NCBI GenBank assembly: GCA_023410575.1 | Contig: JAEYPP010000083.1 | Location: 11,248 to 75,247, forward strand | Direction: 5' to 3' | DNA: 64,000 nucleotides | Origin: Bacillota bacterium | Lineage (GTDB): Bacteria; Bacillota; Clostridia; Lachnospirales; Lachnospiraceae | Part shown: positions 63,992 to 64,000 of the stretch, in pieces | Position numbering within the stretch: position 1 is the first letter of the stretch | How the letters are laid out: the number at the start of each line of letters is the position of its first letter | Position numbers and translations under genes: made by a program | The notes under the pieces: generated by a model | What the model was told of the DNA's origin: nothing | The model's input: only the letters and a program-made list of their open reading frames with translations | The model's database searches: none

Positions 63992-64000
63992 GCATTTCAT

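Noticed and set aside
1..64000. CRISPR arrays, tRNA/rRNA genes, prophage or intact transposon
   Set aside because: No regularly spaced repeats, no structural RNA signature and no transposase, integrase or phage gene was found on either strand.

Overview
The window looks like chromosome of an anaerobic, plant-fibre-degrading Firmicute of the Lachnospiraceae. The DNA is AT-rich with strong AGGAGG ribosome sites. It carries a Na+-type V-ATPase, a meso-diaminopimelate dehydrogenase, a hybrid-cluster protein, a secreted multi-CBM GH10 xylanase and a GH3 beta-xylosidase/glucosidase. The gene set fits Lachnoclostridium (Clostridium) phytofermentans or a close relative; that name is an inference from content, not a database match. 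Most genes lie on the minus strand. I see no rRNA, tRNA, CRISPR array, prophage or intact insertion sequence.

Layout. 1-2.2 kb: the end of an AraC regulator and an XRE-HTH/aminotransferase fusion with a cluster of GTTCA motifs upstream. 2.7-6.9 kb: a visibly more GC-rich cassette with a response regulator, a histidine kinase broken by one in-frame TAA, and an FtsX-type ABC exporter pair. 7.1-9.05 kb: an Lsa-type ABC-F protein behind a ~340-nt leader that has a three-codon ORF, a dispersed palindromic repeat and a terminator, which looks like antibiotic-sensing attenuation. 9.2-11.1 kb: a CASTOR/POLLUX-like RCK channel. 11.3-20.1 kb: nine V-ATPase genes in the order of the Enterococcus hirae ntpFIKECGABD operon, with Na+ ligand residues in the K subunit. 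20.3-25 kb: a regulator fragment, a chemoreceptor and a lipoprotein flavin reductase with two FMN domains. 25.3-39.2 kb: tyrS, a zinc-ribbon membrane protein, a SNF2 helicase, a P-type ATPase, a DEAD-box helicase, a DUF2935 protein, a repeat-rich lipoprotein and a second ABC-F protein.

39.3-51 kb is a xylan and nitrogen-stress block: GH3 enzyme, DUF434 protein, hcp, a Cys-rich small protein, a CBM-only secreted protein, and the GH10 xylanase from which the CBM-only protein seems to derive. 51-58 kb: isochorismatase-like hydrolase and HAD phosphatase, two related Cys-containing proteins, a hemerythrin divergent from a Crp/Fnr regulator, a MATE exporter and a DUF2325 gene behind a Fur-like box. 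58.3-63.9 kb: SulP transporter, D,D-carboxypeptidase, metallophosphoesterase and ddh.

The most informative signals are non-coding. The same palindrome, TTGTAGC-N4-GCTACAA, lies exactly 41.5 bp upstream of the predicted starts of both hcp and the hemerythrin gene, the latter next to the Crp/Fnr gene. This predicts an HcpR-like nitrosative-stress regulon. The other strong signals are the ABC-F attenuator and two families of structured intergenic repeats.
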